Program-made: the position numbers and the translations under genes
In this document: in pieces, positions 1-12,292 of the stretch
Layout of the letters: every line of letters begins with the position of its first letter
Numbering within the stretch: the stretch's first letter is position 1
From: Owenia fusiformis
Lineage: Eukaryota > Annelida > Polychaeta > Sabellida > Oweniidae
DNA length: 64,000 nt
Reading direction: 5' to 3'
NCBI GenBank assembly: GCA_903813345.2
Contig: CAIIXF020000006.1
Location: forward strand, 27,781,936-27,845,935
Notes under the pieces: generated by a model
The model's database searches: none
What the model saw: the letters and a program-made list of their open reading frames with translations, nothing else
Told to the model about the DNA's origin: nothing

Positions 1-40
1 ATCTGTGGTAACATTCTAGTCTATTCTACTGTCATTTCAG

Positions 41-3000
41 GCATCATTATTTAAACTTAGTGGAATCGACCACAAAAGGAGGAGTCTAAAATCAGCTTCA
101 TCGTCATGGAAACCGAAGTACATCACCCTGAGGCGAAGTGGAACTACAGTATGGCTCAACACTTATGATAAGAAACCAAAGACTCAACAAGAGGAGCCTA
201 AAAGTAAGCTGAACTTGAAGCCTTGAAATAGATAAAGCTTGTGATCTAACATGATCCATGTATTTATCAGCTAGTTAGGAATACAAACACGTTCTTTGAA
301 ATTGGGTAGTACCTAGACACTTGTTAAACTTTGAGACTGCATTCTTCGTATGAAGAACTTTATACAGTAAAACCAGTAATGAGAACCTCCCTTATCTTTT
401 CTCGTTCTAAAAAATCTTGAAATGCGAAAGACCTGATAATCCAAACTTTTAACCAGTCGTTGCATTCAAATTAGTTAGGTTTTCCTGTATCAGTGATTTC
501 CCACGCATCAGAGTAACTTGTTGTTGAAGACTATTGAAAATTCAAAAACCACATGTTGCTTTCTTGAAAATCTGTTTGCATCATGCTAAAAGGATGAAAT
601 ATTGACCAAACCGATAAAATGAGGATTTATTTGTGATACAAATATATTGGAGAAAATATTATATCAGGTTCTTCTGTTTTAGTCTCTTTCTAAAGAGAAT
701 TGTTTCTATTTATAAAGATACTTATCCATTTGAGCCATTAACTCAAATATTTTCAAACAACTACAAAAAATGTGAGGTATCATTTTTCTATGACCATTTT
801 CAATTTATATTTGAATCAATCAGTCTAAAGGTTTATGCAGAATATCAACTATTTTATGTCACCACCAGAATTGTTATAGTCTCCAACTTTTTTGTGTCCG
901 GTGGTCAGTGTTGGTAACAAATGGCAGGTGGTGACATTTTGCATGTTAATGCCTTGTTTTAATATTACATTTCAGTTCAGACAAGAAGCTGTCTGAAAAA
1001 AATATTTTTCAAACCTTTGATACCGTGATAAAGCACATTGCACTAGCTCCTAGTTGAATTTTAGATCACATCTACATATCAGTATGACCTACAGTCTCTC
1101 AAATCTAAAGCAGTAAAAAACTAAAAAAACAGTTTGTTTACGTTTATCAGGATTTACTAGTTTTGTTTTAGTGTTATTTGACAACTAGAGAAGTACTTAT
1201 TCTTAGCCTTTAAATGACATTAATTTTCCAAACTAAAAAACTAGAAACTGTTAAGTTGTTTAGAAAAAAAACTATGTAGTACATGTATAATAAATAATCA
1301 TTGTATTGTATAAATAATCATCATATGATAAAAATAATCATTGTATTATATAAATAATCATCGGCTTATATGAAGAATCATTTCAGGTAATGAAACATAC
1401 ATCAATATATGACTGCGGCATTTTTCCTTTATACTCAAAAAAATGATTGAATGTTTGAATTCCAGGTAAAACCCAGCTTGGTCCAAGGATCAAAATTAGC
1501 AAGAAAAATGACGTCCGGGGCAAGCCATATGTATGTGAGCTGTGTACCAGTAACAAGTATATCTACCTTGCCACGGAGACACAAACCGCCCTAGATCTAC
1601 TGGTCTTCATGTGTCAGACACAAGTGAAACTTAAGGAAGATAATGAAGGTAGGATACTAGATATAGTGTTTTCCCTGGTGTCATTCAACAAAGGTTTCAA
1701 AATTCTTATTTTCATAATGTTGACTAAAATTCAAAGATGCCAGTTATTTTTTATACACCAAGAAATGGTAACATACTGTTACAGCTCACCAGATTAGGGT
1801 GGCTGCGTAACAATTATTACAACCAGGTGGTAACATTTTGTGGCTTTTGTCATTTCAATGCCTTATCTTTTTCCCATTCAAATGGGCATTAAATTTTCCT
1901 TGCATTTTTATAAAATTTCTCAGTTTCATGTAAAAGCCATAGAAAAAGGGTTAAATTATATGTGTTCCTTTTCAAAAAAAATCTTCCTGTTTATAAATAC
2001 ATTCCCAAATTGAAAATAACTTTAGTTAAAAGTTCCATATGTGTTATGTTACACTTTTAGCATTGTTAACCATGAATATCAAATTACAAATTCCGATATC
2101 AAGTTCAAAAGTCCTGTATTGCATTTAGGGAATTAGTTTTATTATGGTGATTGCGTTTTATAGCAACAATTATGCGGTGTAATATGAATACGAATTATTA
2201 CTGATCATTGAAGATATTTGACTTCTTGAATGCGACTCTGTTATTTCGTGGTTTATGAATATACCCAAATAAAATGCAAACAGTTGAAATTCCTATTATT
2301 TAAATGAACTGCCAATACATAGGTATGTAACTACTTCTTCGTTTAGATGTATAAGAAAACATAGTGTTTTATCTGTATCCATGGTGTCACAAGATGATTA
2401 AAAGGAGACATTACTTTCATTTTCATTTTGTGATAGCAGAAATATACAGTCAGTTGAATGATTTTATGTATATGTCTCACACTATTTTAATTTGATTCGT
2501 TTATATTTATCTCTCTGCATGCCTATGATTGTACTCACATTTTCAAGATGAAGATGGTTTAATAAAAATACATGTATAAATACATGTAACCTAAAATGGC
2601 ATTGAGTCAACAACTGTGTCAATTACCCTAATATGGTTCATTTGTATTGCTTGATTGTTTGAAATTAATTTAATTATTATTTGGTTTTATAAAAAATCTA
2701 AATGACCATATAGACTCATCTGTCGTCTATTAAGAGTTAATTTAGAATCCCATTTAACTATACCTAACCTTTACATTTCTGAGCTGTGATAGATCAATCC
2801 TGTTTTGATTATTTATTTTTCTAATATTAGCACTTCAGGGACCAGATCAATGTTTTTGCTACATATAAATTAATAAAAGCTCAGACCCCCTCCCAGTGTT
2901 TGCTATATCTTATTGAACATTGTTATTGTGTTACCACCATGGTGACATATTGTTATGTCTCCAACTTTTTGTGGATGGTGTTTGGATTTTGTTGTTTGAT

Positions 3001-6000
3001 GTTTGGTGGTCATTGTCTATGACAGATAGCAGGTAGTGATATTTTGCATGTTAATGCCTTGTTTTAGTTGCAGTTGCAGTTAATGATTTCCCTCTAACAA
3101 AACATGGGTTTTACTATGATATAGAAAATCCCTCCATCTGTTAATATTAAATCTACCTGGAAACCATAATTCCATTCTTGCAATACCTCAAATACCAAAG
3201 CTGCAATCCTTAACACATCACATACTTTGTATAAACCAGTGCACAGAGCAACATGGGAGGAACAAAAGCACAAATTTTAACTTTACCTACAATTTCAACC
3301 ATTTGTAAATTATGTTAAAAAATATGACATACATCAAATATTAGTTTCTAAGAAACCCACATCTCCCGTATTACAATCGCAAGATTTGAAATGTGTATGG
3401 CTATAAATGCAACATACGTGTACATGTACAGTATATAAGGGCACGAGAACTGTATTACTTTTCAGCTGAAAACTACCCACATATAGTAACCATTAACACT
3501 TTATATATTACATACATTATCTATTTTGTGTTATATACAACTGCACTGTATAAACATGGTTTCACATCTCTCATTTAGTAATATATCTGTACAGATGCCA
3601 GCATACATGATGTTAAAGAAGAAAGAGATAAGAATTATCGATTTTGAGAATTTTTTATCTATTCATATGTCCTTATGAAAATGTAACATTTAGTAATCTG
3701 TATGCCATGGGCCCAGCATACGTGTTATTTTAAAGAAAAAAAATTGATTTTGAGAATTTTTTATCTATTCATATGTCCTTATGAAAATGTAACATTTAGT
3801 AATACATATCTGTATGCCAAGGGCCCAGCAATAGCATACGTGTTATTTTAAAGAAGAAATCGATTTTGAGAAGTTTTTTTTATTTATTCACATGATGTCC
3901 TTATGAACCTGAAATAAAACCTAGATTTACATGTACTCATACATTGCACTGGGAATGAAATTAAGTTGAAAACATAAAAATAATGTCATATCAACCTGCG
4001 GCATTTAAATTAGCTTTATTGTATTTATTATTTTAGTATAAGTACGCATTTTATTGAAAAAGCACCTGTCACTCTTATACTCTTTACTAGTGCCTGGTCA
4101 TCTCAGGATAAATCTTTATATGAAACTATAAGTGAAACAAATACTGCCCAGGGATATTATCTAAAACAGAAATGGATCAGTAGCTATCCATATTTTCTAC
4201 ATTTATCATGTCTTTAATATCCATCATGATTTTATCTTTGGCTTAAGGTATTATCTGAATTAAAATATAAGTGAGGCAACTTTAAATAGGTGAAGCAAAA
4301 CTTGTCCAGCTAGGATACCATACCATCTTATTGAACTTCAGTTTCATTGAGAAAGGCAATATTGCCTCAAAGCTAACTGTGTTCATGAAAAACCCAGGCC
4401 TGTAGCCAGCCAGGGGGAGGGGGGGGGGTTTAGGGGGGTTTGAACAAACAAAAATCACATTGCATAAAGCTAGAAGTTTGTATGACTTCATTTCGTCCTT
4501 TCAGAGTCATCATTTATTGTACGACCAGAGGACAGTGAGGCACACTGCAGGATTGGTTCCCAAGGTAGCACATGCTTCCTGCATATCTCCCCATCAGGTG
4601 TCACGCTGGCTCTACAGGTGAGTAAAAGTGTTTCCTACATATCTCACCACCAGGTGTCACATTGGCCCTACAAGTGAGTCAAAGTGTTCCTACCTATCTC
4701 ATCATCAGGTGTCACATTGGCTCTACAGGTGAGTTAAAGTGTTTCCTACATATCTCACCACCAGGTGTCACATTGGCCCTACAAGTGAGTCAAAGTGTTC
4801 CTACATATCTCATCATCAGGTGTCACATTGGCCCTACAAGTGAGTCAAAGTGTTCCTACATATCTCACCACCAGGTGTCACATTGGCCCTACCAGTTAGT
4901 CAAAGTGTTCCTACATGTCTCATCATCAGGTGTCACATTGGCCCTACAAGTGAGTCAAAGTGTTCCTACATATCTCATCATTAGGCTCTACATGTGAGTC
5001 AAAGCGCTTCCTACGTACCTCATCATCAGGTGTCACATTGGCTCTACAGGTGAGTCAAAGTGTTCCTACATATCTCATCAGCAGGTGTCACATTGGGTTT
5101 ACAAGTGAGTCAAAGTGTTTCCTACATATCTCCCCATCAGGTGTCACATTGGCTCTACAGGTGAGTAAAAGTGTTTCCCACATGTCTCATCATCAGGTGT
5201 CACATTGGCCCTACAAGTGAGTCAAAGTGTTCCTACATATCTCATCATCAGGTGTCACATTGGCTCCACAGGTGAGTTATAGTGTTTCCTACATATCTCA
5301 CCACCAGGTGTCACGTTGGCCCTACGAGTGAGTTAAAGTATTTCCAACATATCTCATCAGGTGTCACATTGGCTCTACAGGTGAGTCAAAGTGTTCCTAC
5401 ATATCTCATCATCAGGTGTCACATTGGCTTTACAAGTGAGTCAAAGTGTTCCTACATATCTCATCATCAGGTGTCACATTGGCTTTACAAGTGACTCAAA
5501 GCACTTCTTACGTACCTCATCATCAGGTGTCATAATCACTCTACAGGTGAGTGTTTCCTACATATCATGCAGTGCGCTGCAAATAAGCTAAGGGGAGATG
5601 GTCGCAATGACATGACAGACCAGTTGCAATGTTATTTTCTCATTCTTAGTGAAAAGATCAACTGGTCTCTATCAAAAGCAACCTGGCAATGACCAGTTAA
5701 CAGACTCCTTTCTGAAGCCCTGATTTCATGGTTTCACACATAAGTTAATCTGTAGCAGTAAAATAGATCTGCCTTGTAACAAATTGTTCCATATCTTTGT
5801 AATTTGAAATTATGAGGAATTGGTATTTGGTATTGGTAATTCACGTAATTGGTATTTGTATAGTCTCAATTGGGAAATGGAGCTCATTGTACATCTGTTT
5901 GTATTAACTATAAAAAGTTTGGAAATAGTTTTTTAGAAGTACCATTTTTACAAGTGTTGATATGTAGAAGTTGGTTCAAAAGTTAATCCCTTACACCTGT

Positions 6001-9000
6001 CATCATATAAAATACTATTCTCGTACCAAATTATGCAATTTCATCATTGATAATGAAGAACTCAGAAAGGTTTTGATAACTTTACTGCTGTTTGAAAGAT
6101 GGCGCATGAGTGTGTGATAAAAATGTTTAAGCATTTGAATATCAAGAATTGATAAATTGGAAAATGGAAACTTGAACTCCATGTAATTGTTCTTTTCAAC
6201 ATTTTCGTTAATTGCAAAAATACATGACCATTTATCATGTAGAAAATGTGTTTTGGAAATCCAAGCAGCACCAAAAACCATTAGATATAAACCATGCCCA
6301 ACTATAAAAGCATGAATGGCAGGATATATACAGTAGGAAACCCATCAATTCTGAATATAGAATGACCCCAAAGTAGTTTAACATTGATTTTTTGAAGAAT
6401 GCAAATGTATCTTATCCTGCTGTATGTTAACCTCTTGAATCCCAGGCTCTAAAATTGGCATGAAACCAGAAAATTTTTCATTTTTTGCCACCTTTTGACA
6501 TTTTATTACATACCTATACAACTTTAGATGCTCAGCTTAGTAAAATTGGACGGCAGAGATCATTTCTACACATTTTAAAACAATTTTTGTTTAAATTGGA
6601 TGAAAATTGTTCAAATGAGAGCAATTTTTGTGAAAAATTTTGTGACGGATTTTCTCGTCCCTCTGGGCACCAGTCTTATTTCATTTGTGACGGATATATC
6701 CGTCACTCTGGGTATTCAAGAGGTTAATGTTTAATTCTCAACCATATTTGCTACAGTTCTTTCGAGATTCACTAGTTGGTGTCTCAAAATACACTGTTGG
6801 TGTCTCAAAGTACAAACATGTATTATTTTTATTAATTGTAGTTAACAAGAGCTGTAGTGTCTCAGTGGCCTCTGAAGTGTATCAGGTGCTATGAGAGTGA
6901 TGGGAACGCTAGGTTCATGCTTGAAGCGGGGAGGAAGTCACCCATGGGGCATGGCTTGTATAACTTCAACACACAGAGGAACCAAGATAATGAAATATAT
7001 GAACTACTGGATGGTTACATTATGAATGCAGCAGATGAGCAAAAGGTAAAATAATTCAGATGAATAATGATTAAGTTTTCTCTTTGTTTTTGATATACAA
7101 TGTTCATATAAACATATTTGTGAGGTGTACTTATAAAAAAACTGAAAGGAATGTATTAAAGGAACACTATTTTATCACACTCCCTATGGGATTTTGCGTC
7201 CCCTGTTGACTCAGTTGGCTCTCTTCAATCTTGTATGGCCTCAAGGCCTATAATTGCCTGAATAAACATGAACAGGACCTTGACAGCTGATAATTATGAT
7301 GTCCATTATAGCCCATTATTTTTGGGCTGTACATTCCCTAACAAGACCCATATATAGATTTATGTGTATGTGTAGGTAGATGCAGAGATTTGATGTAAGA
7401 CTGAGGATCATTACCCCATTATATCTCCCATAATGAGAACCATATACACAAAGTATTATATTTTTACAGAGACTGCCCGTCGCTCAAAGTGCAGAAGAAG
7501 GAATTCTCATGGAACACGAGGCGATGCAAGCTCTCACATTAATAGATGGCGATACAACCTTCCAAGCCCAGATTAATCGTATCGCCAGAGATTGTTTCTT
7601 AGACCCCACATCCTCGGTGCCAAACCTTGGTAAGTAACTCATATTGAATAAGAGTGGATGTTTCCGATAAATCGGATCTTTTGATCCATCAGAGAAACTG
7701 TATTATATTGACTAGATTGATAATATCATTTGTTGAAAGTAGCAATTTGTCCATTTGTTATAACTTATTGCTAATTTTGAGAAACCTAGGACTACCTATG
7801 GCATCATCAATCTCGTCAATATATTGTCGTTTTCTGATGGATCCTGTCTGGATAGTTAGTCTTATTTTACTTTTTTATATTGTAGAGAGGAGGGAGAGTG
7901 TTGGAGTGAACAGCCGACCCGACCTTCTATCTCACTCCCCATCTGTACAACAGAAAAAGTTCCTCAAAGAGAATAGGTATGTTTTGTCACTTTATTTATT
8001 TATGTTCATGTTGGACAAAATACATTGTTATGTCACCAGCACATGTGGTGACATATTGCTATAATCTCAAAATTTTTTGTGGATGACACTCGGTGTCTGG
8101 TGGTCAGCGTTCGGAGTTTGGTGTCTGTAACATATGGCAGGTGGTTCAATTTTGCGTGTTATTGCCTTGTTAGATCTTGGTGGATGTTTACCCTCAACAT
8201 CTTATTTTTTCTACCAAATGTTTTTCTGGTTTCAAATTTCTTCAATGATGTAGATTCTTCAACTCAATGATATATTTTAAGTACAGAACTGACTGATTAG
8301 TTTTGTTTTTTTGTTGTTTTTTTAATCATTTATTTCATAAATTAAGTTCATGGAAAATTATACATGTTATACCGCCTAGGTTTGAACGTAAACATTGTTG
8401 GCAATAGGTTATAAGTAGGTACATAATATCATATAAGATATGAAATATAATGACGTTACACCATATCTAAAGAATCAAGAATATACAAGTGGACATTTAA
8501 TAGTGGAAAGTACATACATGGATATGCAGATCAACTGATATGCACATACAACTGATTAGTTGTAACCAAAATATAATGTCCCCAAGATCTAAAATGGCCC
8601 ATAAGTTAATGTTTAATGCATATTTTATTGCTGAGATCATTAACAATAGATCTGCATCAGCTTCAGTTTGATGGACTTATGATCCCTGATCTTAGGTCGG
8701 TGTTCTTTTAGTTATTTAGATAAAAGTACTTTGTATATGTTTCTATTGTTTACTGTTACTTTGTTACTCATAGAGCTAAGATTTATATAATCGTGAATAT
8801 TGTTTTCAGTTTGTCGACACAAACATCCATCGAGGAACGACCCCCAGCCTTGCCACCCAAGTCAATTCGTCCACCCCCCAGAATTCCTTTGCCCGTACCT
8901 AGACTTTACGTGAACACTTCACCAAGCAAATCATCAAAAACTGTTTCCAGCTCATCGAGCAGTCAACAAACTTTTGATTTACTGGATGGTCACAGGGTGG

Positions 9001-10964
9001 GAGAATCCCAGGAAATTGTGACGTCAATAAAAAATGTAAAGACAGAAGTGACGACGTCGCAGTTTTTGACGGAAGATTTTTATTATGAGAATTTACCTGA
9101 CAACCCCAAAGCAGCTCATATGGTAAACATGAAGCAGGTTGCCGGGGGAGATAAAGTAGAGCCAGTTAATCATTTTTTAGACGATCCAGCCCTTGAGGAT
9201 GAGTATTTACATATGGGTCAGATAAAGCCTCAGGGTGCTTCAGAGAAGACTCCTCCCCTCCCAAAGAGGCCCACCAGTAGGCTTCAGGCGACACCATATA
9301 AGGCACTTCAATTGTCATCCAGCAAGACACCCCTTGGCCCAACATCCTCTAACCAGAGTTACGCCTCATCCACCAGCTCTTACATGTATGATCAAATGAC
9401 ACCCCCTCCTACCTTTGATGAGGCTATTACATTAGGATTCACATACGATCCTAATCACCCAGTGCCGCTTGATGCTATGATAACTGATGAGTTCGGTCCT
9501 GATTCCCCGAGTATATACATGCTCCCTGATGCCCCCCTGCCCCCAGGGATGACATCATCCCCAGAGAAATCCAACCCCAAACACGAGGATACACAAAGTC
9601 CCGAGAGTGCATACTTCGAGATGTCAGATTTGAAATCTCCCGGTCGGGAGAGTAATAAGGGGGCAAGGGTCCCCAAGAGTGCCATACCAAAGTCAGCCCG
9701 ACATGCAATAAAGAGACAACAGTCGCAAAGTTGTGAAGACCTTACTCGCCATATGAAAGAAAATATTTTTAACTTCAACGCCAATGATACTATAGAGGAT
9801 GATGAGGGACAATACGATGAGTTAGTATTTGATAAGCCATCACCTTCATGTCCTTTAACACCCAAACTAAATGCCAGTTTGGAAGCTTTAGGATTGGACA
9901 CAAGAAGAAAAAGTACACCTAAACCTTTCGTTGATTTACAGAACTTTACAAATCTTCAGCGCATCAGTGGATTAAGTGACCGCAGCTCGACTGCCAGTAA
10001 AATTAGTGGACACTCAGATACCCAGGATGACCCAAATGTAATTCATGAGACTGCCAGTTTTGATGAAGTTAGACGGAGGTTTAGCAATCGTGCAAAGGAT
10101 TCTAAACTTCGTCGATCTTTATCTCAGCCTGATATGTTAGAAGATTTCTCCAATCCACCACTTCCTGAATTGCCTTCAACAGCATTTAAGCCTGCAAGTC
10201 GGGTTGGACCAGGTCCCAATAAGACTTCCAATAAGTCGTCCGTATTTAGGTTTTTGCCTCGGTCGCTAGGACGACGAAAAAGTAAGGGATCCAGTCCAAC
10301 TAAGGAAGTCTTACTACATCCATCAGAAATCGACTCCATGGCCATCAAATCACCCACTGATGTTCATGTCTCGCAGAAATCTAAAGCATTCGTCAAGAAA
10401 ACAAAATCTCAAGATAATGTTTTAGAGGTTCTTGAGGACAATGTTAACACATTGAGTCTAAAAAGAAAGAAAAAATCAAAGTCATTATTCAAAAGATCAA
10501 AATCGCAAGAAAATGTCTTGGATGACTTTGAAGAGCCAAGACCAAGGTCAAATACAGACTACATGCAGAATGAACATGATCTTGCACATTTGGCTAATGA
10601 ACATGCTAAACAATCTGCAATTATGGATGAAAGTTGGACAAATAGGGGTCACGTGAGCGTCGATTTTTTGGTGTCTGGGGGGAGTGAACATGTGCCACAT
10701 GACCATAATTCCAATCAGTTTGGTACTCAAGATACCTACCCCCAGGCATTTTATGATGGCTCTAACAGAAACAGCAACCAAGTTGTGGGACAGTTTATTA
10801 ATGGAGCATACAGTCATGGATTTAAATCTGACCAGTCAGGGCCACTGATACAAGGGGACCAATCAGAGAGGCTGTTACATCCTGACCTGGACAATGCAAG
10901 GTCATCTCAACTGAAAAATGGAGTTCAAAAACGGCCAGGATCTCTGTGGGAATCATCAGTTTAA
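41..10964 (+). CDS. DOK-family adaptor (PH-PTB docking protein), 5' partial
   Basis: Likely cytoplasmic scaffold that docks to phosphotyrosine receptors and is itself phosphorylated. Exons by GT-AG junctions and continuous phase: 41-203, 1466-1648, 4505-4617, 6842-7045, 7470-7629, 7886-7976 and 8810-10964, giving 1022 visible residues. The first exon(s) with the start codon lie upstream of the window. Residues 1-115 are the rest of a PH domain (WKPKYITLRR, then IYLATETQTALDLLVF). Residues about 116-221 are an IRS-type PTB domain; WPLKCIRCYE and FMLEAGRKSPMGHGLYNFNT are the DOK signature. The 717-residue last exon encodes a disordered tail with proline-rich PPALPPK and PPLPKRP, a Grb2-type site YENL (about 397), YxxM sites YLHM (about 437) and YFEM (about 573), YDEL (about 640), and four basic-SQ motifs. 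The family call is firm. Which DOK subgroup, or an IRS-like relative, is open. Confidence 0.88.
855..962. repeat. Interspersed repeat family R1, copy 1 (in DOK intron)
   Basis: Contains the shared core 'ttgttatagtctccaa', then a GT-rich stretch with 'ggtggtcag', and ends in 'ttttgcatgttaatgcc'. Related copies occur near 2930-3070, 8028-8170, 26131-26300 and, shorter, 45000-45085. No coding potential or terminal repeats are evident. Confidence 0.7.
1271..1382. repeat. Short AT-rich tandem repeat (ataaataatcat)
   Basis: About four imperfect copies of a unit near 26 bp built on 'tataaataatcattgtat', inside a DOK intron. No other signal is seen here. Confidence 0.6.
2930..3070. repeat. Interspersed repeat family R1, copy 2
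   Basis: Shares 'gtgacatattgttatgtctc' and the end 'ttttgcatgttaatgcc' with the copies at 855, 8028 and 26131. It lies in the DOK intron between the two exons at 1466 and 4505. Confidence 0.7.
3600..3895. repeat. Three tandem copies of a ~115-130 bp unit
   Basis: The blocks 'gattttgagaattttttatc', 'tattcatatgtccttatgaa' and 'gggcccagca' recur in order, the third copy being incomplete. Intronic and non-coding. Confidence 0.75.
4566..5570 (+). repeat. Minisatellite of 55-56 bp units, each repeating an exon end and its splice donor
   Basis: About 18 units. The first is the real 3' end of the DOK exon that finishes at 4617 (coding CFLHISPSGVTLALQ) plus the start of its intron. The others repeat 'catctcatcatcaggtgtca', 'cattggcyctaca' and the donor 'gtgagt' down the intron. 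Most units keep the donor as gtgagt; exceptions are gttagt near 4899 and gtgact near 5490. One unit near 4980 is internally deleted. Because 55-56 is not a multiple of three, the units fall in changing frames, so an extended exon would be interrupted or frameshifted. Confidence 0.9.
6431..6723. mobile_element. TTAA-flanked miniature transposon (piggyBac-like MITE)
   Basis: 293 bp flanked by TTAA at 6427-6430 and 6724-6727. Terminal inverted repeats are CCTCTTGAATCCCAG and CCTCTTGAATACCCAG (right end read in reverse). The CCYT-type terminus and TTAA target are typical of piggyBac. Non-autonomous; lies in a DOK intron just before the PTB exon at 6842. Confidence 0.8.
8028..8170. repeat. Interspersed repeat family R1, copy 3
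   Basis: Contains 'ggtgacatattgctataatc', GT-rich middle and 'ttttgcgtgttattgcc'. It lies directly after the small DOK exon at 7886-7976. Confidence 0.65.
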
Positions 10965-10973
10965 AAATGTGTT

Positions 10974-10979
10974 AATAAA
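10974..10979 (+). terminator. Possible polyadenylation signal AATAAA after DOK
   Basis: A canonical AATAAA starts 10 nt after the DOK stop codon. Use of so early a signal would give a very short 3' UTR, so a later signal may be the main one. Confidence 0.4.
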
Positions 10980-11607
10980 CTTAGCTTCAGTAAATTTAGT
11001 GTAGATATTATGTATGTGAAGATCAAGACCCATTTTGATAAGCATTTTGAAATGTAAATCCCAGTGACTACCATGTTTACAATTTGTCCCGGGATTTGTC
11101 ATGGGAAAACCATCTAATCTCAGACATTTTCAACAGTCTCAATAGGGCCCATTTAGAAAATATATGTAACTATTTGATATGTACCCAGGTATGGATTTAC
11201 ATTAGATTAATCCATGTGCCTTTGTGTTTGCATTTGGAAGCTGTATTCTTATAGGTGGTAGCACTATACATTTCTTGTATCGCTACACGTATGCTAGAAA
11301 ACTAAGCTTTGTGCTTGGACCATTTTTCAGATCTTTTTTTTCTACTTCATATTATGATTGGTAAAGGTATGTTGTTGAAAGAAACTTATTGTTTTTTATG
11401 TTTTACTGGTATAGAATTGTCAATGCAAGGACTATGGCTATCATATTTTGAGAATATCTTACCATAAGTATCTTCTATCGAATCTTTAAATGTTATTGTG
11501 CTTTAGCCATAGCTAATCATATAAGATCTCATACACATACAATGTATAATGGCTAGAAATTTCAATACATGTTTGCTTTCATATACAGTATAAGTTTTTT
11601 GTTTGTC

Positions 11608-11792
11608 CAGGGGTTTCATTAGCAGCAGGCAACAGGCAATAGGCAATTTTCACTGGTTGTGTTCACAAGATTGCCTTTTGTTTTTAGGGACTTTTCAACT
11701 TTTCCATGTTAAATTTATGATTTCCATTAATTTTGCCCGTTGTTTCCATGTACTTATTTAGCCTGTTGTGAGAAATTCTAGTGAAACCCCTG
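11608..11792. mobile_element. Short inverted-repeat element (CAGGGGTTTCA termini)
   Basis: 185 bp with termini CAGGGGTTTCATTAG and, in reverse, CAGGGGTTTCACTAG. No clean target duplication was found by eye, so the superfamily is not assigned. Confidence 0.6.
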
Positions 11793-11989
11793 ATGTTACT
11801 CTAAAATAGTTTATGGTTTATCAGTGTATGTTTGTCAAATTATCAGCATTTATTCAGAATTACTTCAGAGCATTGAGATTGTACAGTATTACCAATATTG
11901 GTTACGGAATCCATTTTGTATGTTAGGCTATGTATGAAAAACAGTGTACATATTTGTTCATAGATGTGAAATAGACCAGGCATATATTA

Positions 11990-12292
11990 CCAGATTTTGC
12001 CAGGGGAGGGGTCAAATTTGACAATTTTGACCCAAATGCACTTCAGAAGTGTTCAAAAATTATGAAAAAATTTTTGGGCCAAACAAGGCCTTCAGGCCCC
12101 AAAAAGTGGGCCTTTTTGGTCATTACTGGGCCTTTTAAGGCCTTATTTGTTAATTTCAGGCCAAATTTTGAAGAAAATGGGCCTCAAAATTTCAAAAGTT
12201 GGGCCCACTTTTGGATTTTAGGGGCCCAAAATTTTTTTTCTCTGACCTGAAATTTGGGCCCCCCCCCTTGTTGGTTCCTGGATCCGCCCCTG
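11990..12292. repeat. Probable inverted-repeat element with CAGGGGMGG termini
   Basis: Starts 'ccaggggaggggtc' and ends 'ggatccgcccctgg', imperfect inverted copies of each other. The interior is rich in 'gggccttttaaggcc'-like segments; a similar 'gggcctttttggtc' block is also seen at 44346 in the first PL8 gene. Confidence 0.5.

Noticed and set aside
4662-5591. Open frames through the splice-donor minisatellite (PTYLIIRCHIG-type repeats)
   Set aside because: They come from the repeat itself, change frame at each 55-56 bp unit and lie within an intron.
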